Shown: piece after piece, positions 1-12,096 of the stretch
Numbering within the stretch: the first letter of the stretch is position 1
How the letters are laid out: each line of letters begins with the position of its first letter
From: Ustilaginoidea virens
Lineage: Eukaryota > Ascomycota > Sordariomycetes > Hypocreales > Clavicipitaceae
Assembly: GCF_000687475.1 (NCBI RefSeq)
Contig: NC_057318.1
Span: 2,914,001 to 2,978,000 of the forward strand
Length of the DNA: 64,000 nt
Direction of reading: 5' to 3'
Notes under the pieces: model-generated
The model's database searches: none
What the model saw: the letters and a program-made list of their open reading frames with translations, nothing else
Told to the model about the DNA's origin: nothing
Program-made: the position numbers and the translations under genes

Positions 1-126
1 ACTGCTGCCGATGCTGCTGATGCTGCCGATGCTGCTGATGCTGCCGATGCTGCCGATGCTGCCGATGCTGCCGATGCCGATGCCGCCGCTGCCGCCGCTG
101 CCGCCGCTGCTGCCGCTGCTGCCGCT
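1..126 (+). repeat. In-frame GCTGCCGAT / GCCGCCGCT codon repeats
   Basis: Nine-base and triplet units encode an Asp-Ala-Ala run followed by a poly-Ala run in the frame of the PHD gene. The repeat reaches the window edge, so its full length is unknown. Confidence 0.85.
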
Positions 127-3100
127 GCCCATGCGGGCGCACGACTTGGCTACGCCGGCAGCAGTGGCAGGACGACGCTCGCCAAGAGCATGGTCAAAGT
201 CAAAACACCGGGGTCGCGGAAGCGCGCAAGAAGGAGCTCGGCGTCGAGCGACTCGTCGCTGTCGACTGCGTTGAGCCTGTCGTCCCCCGAGATCTTGAGG
301 GCCAGCAGTCTCAACAGCCCGACGGCAGGGCGGATGGCGCCGAGGGCGACCGCCGCCGCACGCGCTGGAGGCGCTGGAGCCCCCGCTGGAGCCGGCGGCG
401 TAGCGAGGCATCCCGCCAAACCGTGCGCTGGAGCCAAGCCCCAGGCCTCCTCCCAGGCTCTGCCAAAGCCGCAACCAATCAAGACCCGCGGCAAGCCGGC
501 TGCTGCCTCGAGCAAACAGGCTTTGGCCAACTCGTCCCGGTCAAGCTCTCCCACCTTTCACCACACGACAAGTCGCCCGCTCACCTTGCCATGCCCGGCT
601 TCTGCTGCTGCTGCTGCTGCTGCTGCTTCTGCTTCTGCTTCTGCTTCTGCTTCTGCTTCCCTGCGCGAGACGGACGATGCTAGCTTGCCTGGTCGTCTTT
701 CCGCCGCAGAGCTCTTCCCCAACTTGAACACCAAAGGCACGACGAGGGGAAGAACGACGAGAGACACGACGAGGGGCACGACGAGGGGAAGCACGACGAG
801 GGGAAGCACGACGAGGGGAAGCACGACGAGGGGAAGCACGACGAGGGACACGACAACGTCACTCGGGTCGGCGTCACCAGCCAGCAACAGCGACGGCCAG
901 GCCACCGCGCAGGCTCATATGCCCGAGGACGATGAGCCCTCGTTTTGGGACCGGCGGCTGAACGCGAGCAAGGTTACCAACAGCTACAACGCGCAGGAGA
1001 GCTCTGTTCGAGGCCCTGATGCTGCGTCCCAGACGACGCCTGTTCAGAACACCAGGAGGACGCGCCAGTCTCTTCTTGCAGCGGCCAGCCTAACCACCCG
1101 GGCTACTCGATCCGCAAGCAAGCGGCCCCATGACGAGGCGGAAACGGCCGTCTCGCCGCTATCCTTGTCGCTGGCTGGTGATGCAGTTTCAGCGGCGGAA
1201 TCCCGCGCGGCTACTCCCACGTCTTTGCGTCCCGCCAAGAGGCAGAAGACGGGCTTACGCGTCAAATCATCGTGAGTTTTTGAGTTTTTGAGTTTTTGAG
1301 TTTTTTTTTTTTTTTTTTTTTTTGTTAATCCACCAACCCCGACCCCAGCTCCAGCTCCAGCTCCAGCTCCAGCCCCAGCCCCAGCCCCAGCCCCCCTTGT
1401 ACTCTCTTCTCTCTTGTACTTGCTCTTGCTGCTGTACCGAGCACGTATCGCGTCAGCTGCTGGTGAGGACTTGCTGCTACCGAGCACATATCGCGCGTCA
1501 ACCTCCTGTTGGTGGTGAGGACCAGAGCGACGACGTCCTTGCGTTCCCCGAGTGCGCGACAAGTCCCTCCAGCAGCCAGCTAGCTAGCTGTTCGGGCCTG
1601 CCCTCGCTATCCAACCTATCAGTGGCAAATAAGTTGTGCTCTCAACTCCGATCCAGTTCCTCCTCCCTTTGAAAACCGATCAGACTGCCGTCAGGAGGGC
1701 TGAACGTGCCTGCTGTCAGGGGGCGGCGTCTGAACGTGCTGGGCGGGGAAAAGCGAGACAGAGCTTTTGTCTGACTACAGTCATGAACCAACTAACCGTG
1801 GTTTGTTCTCTTCAGGCCGGTCAAGAAAAAGGGGGGTACTGCTGCGGGTGTGCCCCGGCCGGCGAATGAGCCGAGTTCGTCATCATCAGTGAATGGCACC
1901 ATGCCAAAGGATCCCGTAAGTTGTCGACACACGTTCCTTACGTTTCGAGGGGGGAGCCGATGCATTCCAGGCACATCCGTCGTCTTTCCCTCACCCCCAC
2001 TTTGCTCTACATGTCTGTTCTGTTTTGGTAGCCATGACTCTCCTTGCTCTGCAGCGGCTGGCCAAGTTTCGTTTCGGTCATGTCGGTTTCTGTCGGTTTC
2101 TGTCGGTTTCTGGGGGGAGGGAAAAGGGAGAAGCCAGACACACAGCCCGTCGCACCGCCGGCCATGCGTCACCACCACCTCGAACGATGCGATCAACCAA
2201 AGACTCGGGGGGCTAACAACTCGTTCTACAGGCGGCCGAGAATGACGAGTATTGCTCCGCCTGCGGAAACACCGGAGACGTCGTTTGCTGCGACGGCTGC
2301 CCGCGATCGTTTCACTTTGAGTGTGTGGACATGGTGCAATCTGACAGCCTCCCCGACGAGTGGTTCTGTAACGAGTGTCTTATCCGTCGTTACCCTTCTC
2401 GCGTGCCCGTTCACAAGGGCATCTTTGGGAGCGCCCTCAACTACTTGGAAAAGTGCATTCCCCGGGCCTTTAGCCTACCGAGGCGAGTCCAGGCGCGGTT
2501 TGAGGGGGTCCGGGCCGGCGCCGACGGCGATTACGAAGACGTGGCGACGACGAACAAGGCTGCAAAGTAAGTGAGGTTGGATCAAGTTGACTGCCGTGAT
2601 GTGATGCTCAGACCAAAGACGGCCCCAAAAAAGAAGAAGAAGAAGAGAAAGAAAAAAACGGAAAAAAAAAAAGCGGGACAAGGACTGACGGTTTGTGGTT
2701 TCAAAACCCCATCTAGGAAGAGAAACGGCTACGATGAACTGCCCGACTTCTTCAAGCAGCGCGAGGACGGACAAGCAGTCTTGTGTCACGGCTGCCAGAG
2801 GGCGGCAGGCGAAATCAGGTCCATCATCCCCTGCAGCACCTGCCCCCTGTACTGGCACCTGGACTGTCTGGATCCGCCGCTCGCCGTGCCCCCTGTTCTG
2901 AAGACTTGGCGATGTCCCGCTCACGTGGACGACGTCCTGATGGAGGTGCCCAGCCTGGCTCCCGCGCACCGCTTCCGCAAGGTCAAGGGGAGCCAGGTGA
3001 TATCGCCCGCGTTTGGCCGCGGCTTGAGGAACAACGGCTACATCGACATTGACTGGACGGACGAGCACGAGCACGAGCACGAGGAGCCCGACCAGTCCGG

Positions 3101-3998
3101 CTGGCCCGACGTGGGCTCCTTTGGGCGCATGTACAAGCTTCCCGCCAGAGGGGTGATTCTCGACTTTATCGAGCAGTAAGCAGCGTCCCCCGCCCCCATT
3201 TACTCATTCCTTTTGTTTGTTTGTTTGTTTGTTTGTTTGTTTCTTTTTTTCTTTATTTTTTTCCTCGTGGTATCTTGCCTCGTATCATGCGGCCTCTGCT
3301 TACACCCGGGACCGTTTTATCAGGCTACGGAACAGGGGGGCCGGGTATGGGCCTCGCCGCGACGAATCCAAAATCATTGCATACCCCCTGCCGCCGAGCC
3401 AAGCCGACTCGGCAGGCCCTTTGCTGGGCTCGTCTCTGCAACGGAAGGTCGAGGAGCTGCAAGTCTCGATCAATCTGGTAGCCCTGCAGCAGAAACGGTC
3501 CGATGGCATTGATCGGCTGACCTCCGCCCTCTTGGTACGTCTGGTCCTTTGTTTTTATTCTCTCGGAACCAGTGGCCGCGGCAGACGGAAGAAGAAGAAG
3601 AAGAAAAGCCCGAGAGGCGGCGCGTCAACGCTAACCACGCGAGTTTGTTCCAGGCCTCGGCAGACCAGAGCATGCTGTCGCTCATGGCCAGGGCCAACGC
3701 CGACAACGTGGCATTCCACGGCCAGCTCACCGACGACGACAGGTTGGGACTGCGCGCCACGCTCGCCCAGATGGACGCCATGAGCTCACGCATCCGGCAA
3801 GTGCTGGGAGACGACGACGTGGCCGCCACGCCGGCGCCGCCAACCATCAAGGCCGAGGCCGAGGCCAGCTCCCCCTTTGCAGGAGCCGAGTCCCTCCACG
3901 GCCTCGTCGCGCACAAGGCGGATGTCGTGCCTGTCGTGACGGAACCAACGCCGCCGTCCACGGTAGATCACGCCGACGGCTCCATGGACCTCGATTAG
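1..3998 (+). CDS. RCO1: RCO1-like double PHD-finger protein (Rpd3S deacetylase subunit), 5' partial
   Basis: Six exons fit: <1-1271, 1816-1915, 2232-2566, 2717-3175, 3324-3534, 3654-3998, at least 906 residues. The frame is open to the left edge, so the start probably lies outside; the first in-window ATG is at 190. A C4HC3 PHD finger lies at about residues 464-512 (CSAC, CCDGC, FHFEC, WFCNEC) and a second at about 590-640 (LCHGC, CSTC, WHLDC, WRC). A run rich in Glu, Gln and Leu follows, possibly coiled coil. Two PHD fingers with this spacing are the layout of yeast Rco1 and fission yeast Cph1, which help the Rpd3S histone deacetylase act on H3K36-methylated transcribed chromatin; the role here is inferred from that. 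The N-terminal 400 residues are low complexity (Asp-Ala, poly-Ala, Ser-Ala, Thr-Thr-Arg-Gly repeats). It converges on the Pumilio gene. Family is fairly sure; the 544-bp first intron is long and could hide another exon. Confidence 0.82.
601..660 (+). repeat. Triplet/hexamer repeat coding poly-Ala then Ser-Ala
   Basis: GCT repeats pass into GCTTCT repeats. In frame they give a poly-Ala run followed by alternating Ser and Ala inside the RCO1-like N-terminal region. Confidence 0.85.
751..850 (+). repeat. 12-bp minisatellite coding Thr-Thr-Arg-Gly-Ser units
   Basis: A 12-bp unit close to ACGAGGGGAAGC is repeated in tandem, with variants at both ends. It stays in frame in exon 1 of the RCO1-like gene, so length changes would alter the protein by 4-residue steps. 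Confidence 0.85.
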
Positions 3999-5780
3999 GA
4001 AACCATGGACCTCGAATAGGATATAGGGAACAGTCTTTCCAACCACTAGTTACTTGCTCGTCTGGCCATGGACCAGAAGACCTTTTCAGAGCCAAGCATT
4101 CAACCCACGGATACCGGATGACCAGGGAAGCCCGCTCCAGCGTCCGCCTCTTTCCGCCACAGTAGACGACGTCTAAATTCTACGCCCATTCCATGAATGC
4201 AAGGTCCTTGTCCTTGCCAAGCCAGCGGGTCAGCACCGCAAGCCTCGTGTTTTGATGTCTCCTTTTTTTTTTTTCCTTCTCATCTTGTTTTCTTCTCCCC
4301 TGCCCCCCCTTTTCCCCTTTTCACTTCACCCGCCTCTACTCGACGCTTACTGCCAGACATGAGCTCCGTTCATCCGCCCCCGTCTTAATGGCTCCCCATC
4401 CACCCCCTGGGAAAGGCACTTGCGCGCTGCCAAAGCGCCCAGCATCGTTCGTTTTCTCACGACTGTTTTTCTGTTCCCTTTGTTTTCCTTTGTCGTGGCG
4501 GCAAAGGCAAAGGCAAAGGCAAAGGCAAGGCAAGGGCAAGGGCAAGGGCAAGGCAAGGGCAAGGGCAAGGGCAAGGCAAGGGCAAGGGCAAGGCAGGCAG
4601 GGCAAGGCGAGGCGAGAACCGGGCGCTGACGACGCAAAGGCGGGACCGCGACCGCGACCGCAAGGGGCAATCACTTTTACGCATCTTATCTATTCTTAGC
4701 GAGTTAATGAAAAGCATTGATCCCATCAGTTGTCGTCGCGTGCTTTTGCAGTGCGAGATGAGTGCATGCATGTGAGCGAGCCTTGGTTCGCGTCGAGTTG
4801 CGTAAAACCCCACAAGCCCGTCTATGCGGGACGCAGCGCCAGCGCAGACGGCTGGCATATATATATATATCTGGGAGCGTCTTGAACATGCCCGTCCGCA
4901 TTAGTCTGCACTTACATTCGGACGGATTCCTTGGACGGCGTTTAGCAGAAAGAGAGGGGGGGGGTGAAGGCATGCAAGCAGACAGGCAGACTACGATGGA
5001 TTTAAACGCGCTGGTGAAGGAAATCAAGACTTCGTACGACACGAGTGGCACGACAGACGCAGAAAAAGCAAAGTAGACGCATGGATTTTATTGTCATTTC
5101 AGAAAATAGTCATGGACGTCGCTCTTCATCGAGTCTTTGATCAACGAAGGACAGGGGAAAAGGAAGGAGAAGAGAAAAAGAAGGAAGAAAAAAAGGAAAA
5201 AAGAAAAAAAAAAAGAGCACCAGCATCAGCAGCATCAGCAGCATCAGCAGCAGCAGAACAGCCAATAGCAGAGAGAAATAACAACCACGCGAGCCCCCTC
5301 ACCAAGGCTTGGCTGGCCTACGTGGAATATGTGGGAAACCGGCCCCGACAGCATCAGATGCTCCGACCAGGCACACAGCCTAAAAGCCTTGGGTAATAGA
5401 AAAAGGCGGGAGAAAGAAAAAAAAAACGCCGATCGAGCAGTACAGATGACATAGTGGAACAAAGTCAAAGCGTCGTCATTTCGACATTCGTCCACATCGG
5501 GCGTGGTCTAGTCGCAGCAACCAACTGACAAGCCGAGAGTGCCTAGAGCAGAGTCTACCAAGAGTTGCGAATCCCCGAGCTCCCGCCAACCAAACTGTTC
5601 TTGTTGAAAGCAAGGGTGTCGAGGGTTGATGCATGGGTTGATGCAGGAAAGGGAAAAAAAAAAAAAAAAAAAAAAAGAGGAAAAGGGACAAAAAAAAGGC
5701 GTGCGTGGAAAGAGTCGTGTCATTTATTCGAAGCCAATCCCCTCCTCTGCACATGCGTTTTTAAGGCGCTTTTGTTCCTT
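3999..5780. other. Intergenic region between convergent genes
   Basis: This holds the 3' flanks of the RCO1-like and Pumilio genes. It contains low-complexity DNA: a T-rich run near 4261-4275, the repeat at 4500-4612, an AT dinucleotide run at 4857-4870, purine-rich stretches at 5150-5215, a CAG-type run near 5222-5256 and an A-run near 5650-5676. A short frame at 4996-5076 has no recognisable features. I see no gene. Confidence 0.6.
4500..4612. repeat. GGCAAA / GGGCAA tandem repeat
   Basis: Hexamer and pentamer variants (GGCAAA, GGGCAA, GGCAA) repeat for about 110 bp in the convergent intergenic region. Confidence 0.85.
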
Positions 5781-6449
5781 TCACCTCTGCACAAACGTCT
5801 TGTTAGTGTCGACGTCGACCCCGGGGCTCGGATGACTGCGTGGCATCGGCACTTACACGTCCGCCACGTCGCGTGTGAACAACGGGCTCTTGCTGCATGT
5901 AAGCCACGTGTTGCAGGCTGCCCATGTTTCCGTACCCGTATCCAACTCCGTAGCCCGGGTTCGCGTAGTGCGCCGGCCCGCTCGGCATCTGAGCGGCCAG
6001 CTGCGAGGTCGGGGGTTGGACCGGGCTTCCGTTGGCCATGCCAGGCGGTCGAAACTGGTCCACGCCGGCCGGGGTGGCCCCGTACGCGGCGGCGTACGGG
6101 CTCTGCATCGGCGCGTAGCTGTAGCCCATGTGCGACGCGGCCCGGTTCATCATGGTTTGCTGGTACTGCAGCGGAGACATGCTCATGGGCGGCGCCATGG
6201 CAGCCGCCGGTGCGCCGTAGATTATGCCCTGGCCGTACTGCGGGAACACGCTCGCGGTGGCGTCGGCACCGTCGTTTCTCGAGCTGCCGCCTCCGTAGCC
6301 ACCGTCGTAGGCTCCGGCACCGGGCTGGGCACCGGGAGGTTTGTAGAACGGTTTGTTGTTGCCGTTGTTGATGTTGCCGTTGCCGTTGTTGCTGTTGCTG
6401 TTGCTGCTGGTGCTGGTGCTGTTGTTGCTGTTGCTGTTGATATTGTTAT

Positions 6450-6481
<32 letters not shown>

Positions 6482-9400
6482 GCCTGGCCGCCTTGTGCAT
6501 GCTGACCGTTCGTGTTGCTGTTGCTATTGACCTGGCGAGATGTCGGCCTATGTCGGCCGTCAGGCGTGCTGTTGGTGGCCTCGCGGCTGGGCGCGGCAGG
6601 CCTGGTTGGCAAGCCTACCTCGTCCATCAACCGCTTGTATCCCTGGTTCGGCTGCGCACCGAGCCTGGCCAGGACGCTCTTCACGTTGTCGACAACCTGA
6701 GCCCGGATGCCCTCGTCAAAGAACGGGTTTGTCAAGACTTTGAATATGAGAGTGGCGCCGCATTGGGTGTCTTGCAGGATCGCCTCCAGAACCTGGTCGC
6801 CAGGCGAGAAGAAGAGAGCCCTGAGAATGGCGTCCCTGGCGTCGGTTTCCGACTTTTGGTTGACAACTTTGAGAACGGTCAGGTAGGCCACCCTATGGGT
6901 GCACAGGTGGGCGAGAAAAGGCACCAGGCACGGCGAGAGGACCGTGCGTCTCATGGGAAACGTGCACGTGTCCAGGAACCAGGTGAGGAGCAGCGCGCCG
7001 TTGCCGTTGGTCGCCAGCTGGACGCTGTGCAGGGCAATGGCGGCCGCCAGCATCTTCTGCTGATTCTTGGTGGCGTGGTGGCTCTCCAAGCACGCTCTCA
7101 TGGCTCGAGCCCCGAACCGGCCCTGGGCAACGTCCCACAGGCGGCTGAGCATGGTCTCGAAGATGAAGTCGTCGTACGGGGGCCCGAACTTCAGGCACCC
7201 CTGAAGCACGTAGTTGCCGTACTGGTCCAGGAACAGGGGAACCGTGTACGGCCGGAGGTGGTCGACAATGAGCCTCATTTGCTGCGGCGTCTTGCAGACG
7301 TCAATGATCTTCTGCGCGGCCCAGGTGCCGTTCTTGTGGACGCCAATCTCCGCCATGTGCGGCGCTATCTCGGCCAGCATAGCGTCCCGCACCTGATCGG
7401 AGCAGAACTCGAAGAGCTTCTGGACGACCGTGTTGCCGAGGTAGTCCGAGGCCAGCTCGGCGATTTCGGGAAGCATGTCCATGGCCACGCTCTCAATCTC
7501 GGCCTGGGACAGGAGCTGGTTGTCGATCCTCTTTCGAACGTCCCTGAGCTTCGGGGCGTCGTGCACTCTGGTGTGCGTGGGCTCGCGGATGGCGGGAATC
7601 TCCTCGGCAAACTGGGTATACTTAATGGCCGCGTCGATGCTCTGCAAAATGTCAGCCCCCTCCTCTTCCGTGGCCCCAAACCGCGCCACGATGTCCATGA
7701 CGTCTCTCGGCATGTCTGCAAGAGACGGGACGTTGGGGGCAGAGGCGCCGTGAGAAGCACCCGCCGCACCGTCGGTCGAAACCGCCTGCGCCGGTCCCGA
7801 CGCGTTGTCCTGGCTCCTGGCGAACGGGTCGGGGCTGGGCGAAGGGTACGCCCCGTCATGACCCGGCGTGTTGGATGCCGAGGGCGGCTTTGCAAAGTTG
7901 ATGCGTATGGGTCCCGCGCCAGGGAAGATTTCCTTGCCGTTCATCGAGGCCTTGGCTGCCACGGAACTCTCCACCCTCTCAAAGTTGACGAAGCCGCAGT
8001 TCTTGTGTGTGAGGACGCGGGCGGATACAATGGGCCCGTGGGACTTGAACATTTCCACAAGGGTCGACGTGGTGGTCGAGGTAGGTACGCCGCCGAGCCA
8101 GAGAGCGCTGGTCGGGCCTTCCAAGCCTTGCTCCTCTGCACCCAAGAGCCCGGCATTGCGGCTGTTTGATCTGCCCAGGCTCACACCGGCGAGTTCCTGC
8201 GTCACGTCGTACTCCTTTTCTTCCTGCAACCGAATATCTGCCGCGGCGATCGGGTTGGGAATCACCCCCGCGTTGAACGTCCGCATCGACTCGAGGACGC
8301 CCGCGGTGGTGCGGGCGCGGGGACGAGTATTGTTTATGAATGCCTGCACAGCAAGGTTATGGCTATGTATGGCCGCGTTGGTGGCCGCCAGCTGATCTTT
8401 GAGGGCATCGTATTGGCTTTCCATGGGTGCGTTGTTGCTCACGTCGCAGTCGTCCTCGTATTTGTCCTTGTTGTTGACCGAGTAGGAGCGGAACCGGCTC
8501 GACTGATTGCTGTAGTCGAAGTAAGGGGTCGCCAGCTGCGCCCGAGGAGGCTGGGGTGTCTCTGCGAGGCCGAGATAATCCAGGGTCCGCATATGCACGT
8601 CCGATTCGCCAGTGCCTTCCTTGGAGAACTGGGACTGCGAGGGAGAGCTTGGTCCGTTTGAGCCAACGCTGGCGATACTTGCCAGCGTCAGTCCACGCTC
8701 GCGCCCGACGCCAGCGGGATTCCAGCTACTGAAGATGGAGGGGCCGAATGGCGAGCTGGTGCCTGGAAGAGCAACAAAGGGGCTGCGCTGTGGCAAGGAG
8801 CCCGCGCGAAGTCGTGACAGAAGCGCGGAACCCCCAGTCGCATTGTCAGGATGCTCGAGATTTGGCGACGGAGATTTTCCAAAGGGGCTTTGCGACGGGG
8901 TGGCCCTGGCTGATTTGGCAGCCAAACTGTGGGCGTTTAGGAGACCGTTGACGGGACCCCCCGGTAGCCTGGATGGAACGGTGCCGGCACGGGCTCTGCG
9001 GGTTTGAGGCATGCTGTCTGGTGTGGGAAGCTGGCTGAATTCGGGAAAGCCGTCTGTGGGAGATTCAGGGATATTTTCTCGAAGTCGAGTCGAGTTTCCG
9101 CTGGTCGGAGGTCCTCCCCAGGAATGCAAAGGTAGACCTGGGATTCCTTCTTGTGCTTGGATTTCGCGCGCTCTGCAATGAGTACCGAGATGTTAGCCAA
9201 ACCCTTTGCCCGACAAGAGGGGAGAGAAGGGAGAGGGCTAAATAGGCAAAAAGAAAAGGTTTCGGATCCATTAAAGGGTCAAAACCCAAACGAGAAAAAG
9301 ACCATGATGATTGTGCGAGGAAGAGAAGAAGCTTTGCAGACTTGGCCAGCCACAAACCTTTTGGAGAAAAGCCGGCTGGATCCAGCCAGGTCATGCGACG

Positions 9401-9590
9401 GAGAACCGGCCCCAGATCGCGTGTTGTTCCCCATTATGCCGCTCGGTATGCCGAGAACTGTTCTGTTGTTTGAGGTTGACGGATCGACTGGCGAGCTGCT
9501 GTTGCCAGGGGACTGAGACGGAGCAGACTGTGAGGTTGAGAGGTGAGAAGGATAGGCTGGTGCCATATGTTCCGACCTAGACATTGACAT
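5781..9590 (-). CDS. JSN1: JSN1/PUF2-type RNA-binding protein with RRM and Pumilio repeats
   Basis: Exons on the minus strand are 9590-9358, 9172-5857 and 5786-5781, about 1184 residues. The start is the ATG at 9590; exon 1 joins exon 2 in phase (Lys-Arg-Ala). An RRM lies at about residues 434-504 (LWLGGVP, then CGFVNFE as RNP1). Degenerate Pumilio repeats lie at about 627-960 (NTVVQKL, GTWAAQKI, NYVLQGCL, GARAMRACL). An RRM before PUF repeats is the arrangement of yeast Jsn1/Puf1 and Puf2, which bind mRNAs for membrane-associated and mitochondrial proteins; the target set here is unknown. The N-terminus is Ser/Pro-rich. The tail has Asn/Ser-rich tracts and Tyr/Gly/Gln-rich sequence, so it may be disordered. 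A strong donor (GTAAGT) near the end, CACTAAC and an acceptor give a 70-bp intron and a two-codon last exon; without that splice the frame stops at 5803. Confidence 0.88.
6361..6480 (-). repeat. Asn/Ser-coding repeats in the Pumilio gene
   Basis: Runs of GTT and GCT (AAC and AGC on the coding strand) give long Asn and Ser tracts downstream of the Pumilio repeats. Such tracts are common in the disordered tails of fungal PUF proteins. Confidence 0.8.
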
Positions 9591-10566
9591 TATCAATTAC
9601 CTAGCTGACCTCATGACACTGAGATGCAACAGAAAGCGTTTAGACGAGTGTAGTAATGGATTATTTTTGGCTCTGTGCCTTATTCTTGGTGCGTTGGATA
9701 AAGAAACAGACTGTCTAATTGGATGGAGTCGCGGCCGTTGTGTTCAAGGTTTTCCAACTTTGTCCGGTTGTCGAGTGGAGAGGAAGGAGAGAAGAAAAAA
9801 AAACTAGAGCGAGCAGAAAAGACGGTGGACAAGGCAGGCCAGCAAACTCAGTGAAGCTGTACGTGCACGATAATATGTAGAGAGGGAAAACAAAAGAGAA
9901 CAAATGAAAAAATAAAATGAAAAAAAAAGTTTTAAAAAAAAAAAAAAAGAAAGAAAGAAAGAAAGACGCTTGGTGGCCCAGTAATCAGGTAAAACAAAAG
10001 AATACTGTCACGGGGAACGGAGTTGAGCGAGGCGACAGGTTTGCCGCAATGGCAGTTGAGACGGAGGGAACGAGGCCACACGACGAGGAGATGAAGTGCT
10101 TCTTTCGGCGAAGCGGACGGCGGCGGCAGCTACTGCAGAGGGTAGAATTGACGACTTGTGACCGAGCGGTGGAAGTGGTGAGCATAAAGCGTGACTTGGC
10201 TTGCGCGGCCGAAAGTGGTTGCGTTGGAGCAGTAAAATTCGGGGGGGGAGGAGAGCTGTGGGTCGGGGTGGGCGAGGTAAAGGGGTGCCACAGTACAGAA
10301 GGGAGCGAGGCCGAAATGAAGTCAAGATGATCAATGTACAGGCCTCGTTGAATGGGCCGGGGAGAGGAGGAGAAGGGGGGGGAGAGAGGGGGGGGGGGAG
10401 GATGAGAGGAAGGATACAAGAAAGAGGCTGTTGGTGATGGAGAACGGGGGCGGATTTGGCGGGACAAGATGGAGTCGGGGCAAGCAAAGGACCAGCATCA
10501 ACAAAGTTGGCTCAGTGGGCGCAGCTTGGCAGGGAGTTGAGTAAGGAGGTAGGACGTAGGTGCCTA

Positions 10567-10612
10567 CAAGGTAGGTAGGTAGGTACCTTAGGTACCTAGT
10601 AGGTAGGGAGCA
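10567..10612. repeat. AGGTAGGT / AGGTACCT array
   Basis: AGGT units repeat and include the palindrome AGGTACCT. Related clusters occur elsewhere in intergenic DNA of this window (11445-11510, 11690-11800, 18890-18905, 22380-22432, 27545-27610). Confidence 0.75.
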
Positions 10613-11193
10613 GGAGTTGGGGAGCAGGAGCCAATCAGCAGGGAGTAGGGAGTAAGGGAGTAGCCTGGGGAGTACGAGCAGGGAGTACGAGCAGGAGTGC
10701 TGGTAGGTAGCAGGGAGTTGCTCCTCGGGTGGCTGGCCGGCTGCTGTGGCATGTAGCGTGTACATGGCACCGAGCAGAAAGGGGGGAGCCCGCTGCCCGC
10801 TGCCCGCAGCCCGCAGCCTCGAGCAGCATTCATTCAATGGGCTGCACTGAGCCACATGCAGCACGTCAATCTGATCTGCAGCGGCGTGCCTCCTCGTTGA
10901 CCGTCACTCACTCCTCCAGGCGCCAGGCGTGTTCCAAAGCAGTTGACGACGGACGGGCGCGCGGAGTGCCGGAACAGGGACTGGAAGTCACCAAATCGAA
11001 TTTGAACCACACCTCCCAGCGCCATGATGCCAATGCCATCTACGTACCCCCAGCATCACCAGCATCCATCACCAGCATCATCAGCCCCCCCTCTCCAGTC
11101 CAGGTCTCCAGGAGCTCAGTGCCGGGGCCCGCCCGGGCGATGAAACACCAGACCCAGCCCCGACGCGCCTGCTGGCTGGGGCCAGGCGACACG

Positions 11194-11246
11194 CCCAGAG
11201 GTCCACCCAGAGGTCCACCCAGAGGTCCACCCAGAGGTCCACCCAG
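11194..11246. repeat. 12-bp minisatellite, four copies
   Basis: Four tandem copies of CCCAGAGGTCCA plus a partial fifth. There is no associated gene. Confidence 0.9.
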
Positions 11247-11689
11247 CCTGTTGCTGCGGTAAGACGGACCAGTTGACGCCACCCGCCACCAGACTACATG
11301 CATTGATTGATGTCTGGTACGTCAATTGTTTCCTTGCGCTCCCCGCTGCTAGCCTACAAGTAGCCTGTGGAAGGGTCGGTTGGCTCTTCCAGCGCGTCTT
11401 GCTAGCGCACCCGCTGCTGATGGGCCCCACTCCGGCAGCGAACATAGGAACCTACCTAGGTACATATGTACCTTGGGTACCTCCTAACGTAGGAGGTAGG
11501 TAGGGCGTACTCCGTACCTAAGCCAGCAAAACAAACATTAAAAGCATTGACGGTTGACGGCGACGGCCGAGAAAAAGAACATTTGAACCAAAACATCAGT
11601 ATTGAAAGGGGGTGCGATCCAACCCCAGCCCAGCCCGATGTACTCGTTACCATTGAGTTGACCAGACCCTTTATCTGCACCGTGGCTCT

Positions 11690-11800
11690 ACCTTAGGTAC
11701 CTAGGTGCCTACCTCTTACCTTAGGTACCTCAGGTAAGGTTAGGTACCCATAGGTAGGAGGTAGGTAAGGTAAGGTACCTACCTAGGTAGGAGGTAGCTA
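11690..11800. repeat. Dense AGGTACCT / TACCTAGGTA palindrome cluster
   Basis: About 110 bp almost entirely composed of overlapping AGGT and ACCT units, so it can pair with itself in many registers. It lies in the gene-free interval. Confidence 0.8.
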
Positions 11801-12052
11801 GCGCCTGGCTGGGCTCTTTAGCATCGACCCCGTGTACCTAATCTAACCGAGTATTCGTACTCTGTACCTGCAGGTGTCTAGCATTTGCAGGTCTGGTTGC
11901 TTGCTGATGTGGATTGACAGATGCAGATTCGCACAGAGGCCAGTTGAGCAGGCATTGATCAATTGTCATCTCGCGCGTGCGCCTGGACTCTGTCGGCCCA
12001 TTGACGTTTCCGTTTCGGGCAACTATTCACTGGGGAAAGCAGTGGAAACCCA

Positions 12053-12053
12053 C

Positions 12054-12093
<40 letters not shown>
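12053..12093. repeat. Poly-A run of 41 bases
   Basis: An uninterrupted A-run at the end of ACCC. It could be a retroposed poly-A tail or a homopolymer; I saw no retrogene upstream of it and no flanking duplication. Confidence 0.8.

Positions 12094-12096
<3 letters not shown>

Noticed and set aside
4762..5076. Small frame with a peptide-like end (MDLNALVKEIK) in the convergent gap
   Set aside because: Short, no family, flanked by repeats and lacking a second exon; treated as untranslated DNA.
5875..8169. 764-codon open frame on the plus strand opposite the Pumilio gene
   Set aside because: It is the complement of the RRM-Pumilio coding sequence, rich in Arg, Val, Gly and His, with no domain. 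The minus-strand reading has unmistakable RRM and PUF motifs.
9127..9129. Start of the Pumilio gene at the TTG at 9129
   Set aside because: The frame continues upstream through a clean intron to an exon beginning with ATG at 9590, so the TTG is internal (Leu-His-Ser).
10331..10864. 177-codon minus-strand frame
   Set aside because: Leu/Pro/Tyr-rich product of AGGT repeats, with no conserved segment.
12053..12093. A-run as the tail of a processed retrogene
   Set aside because: No coding sequence precedes it and no flanking duplication was found.
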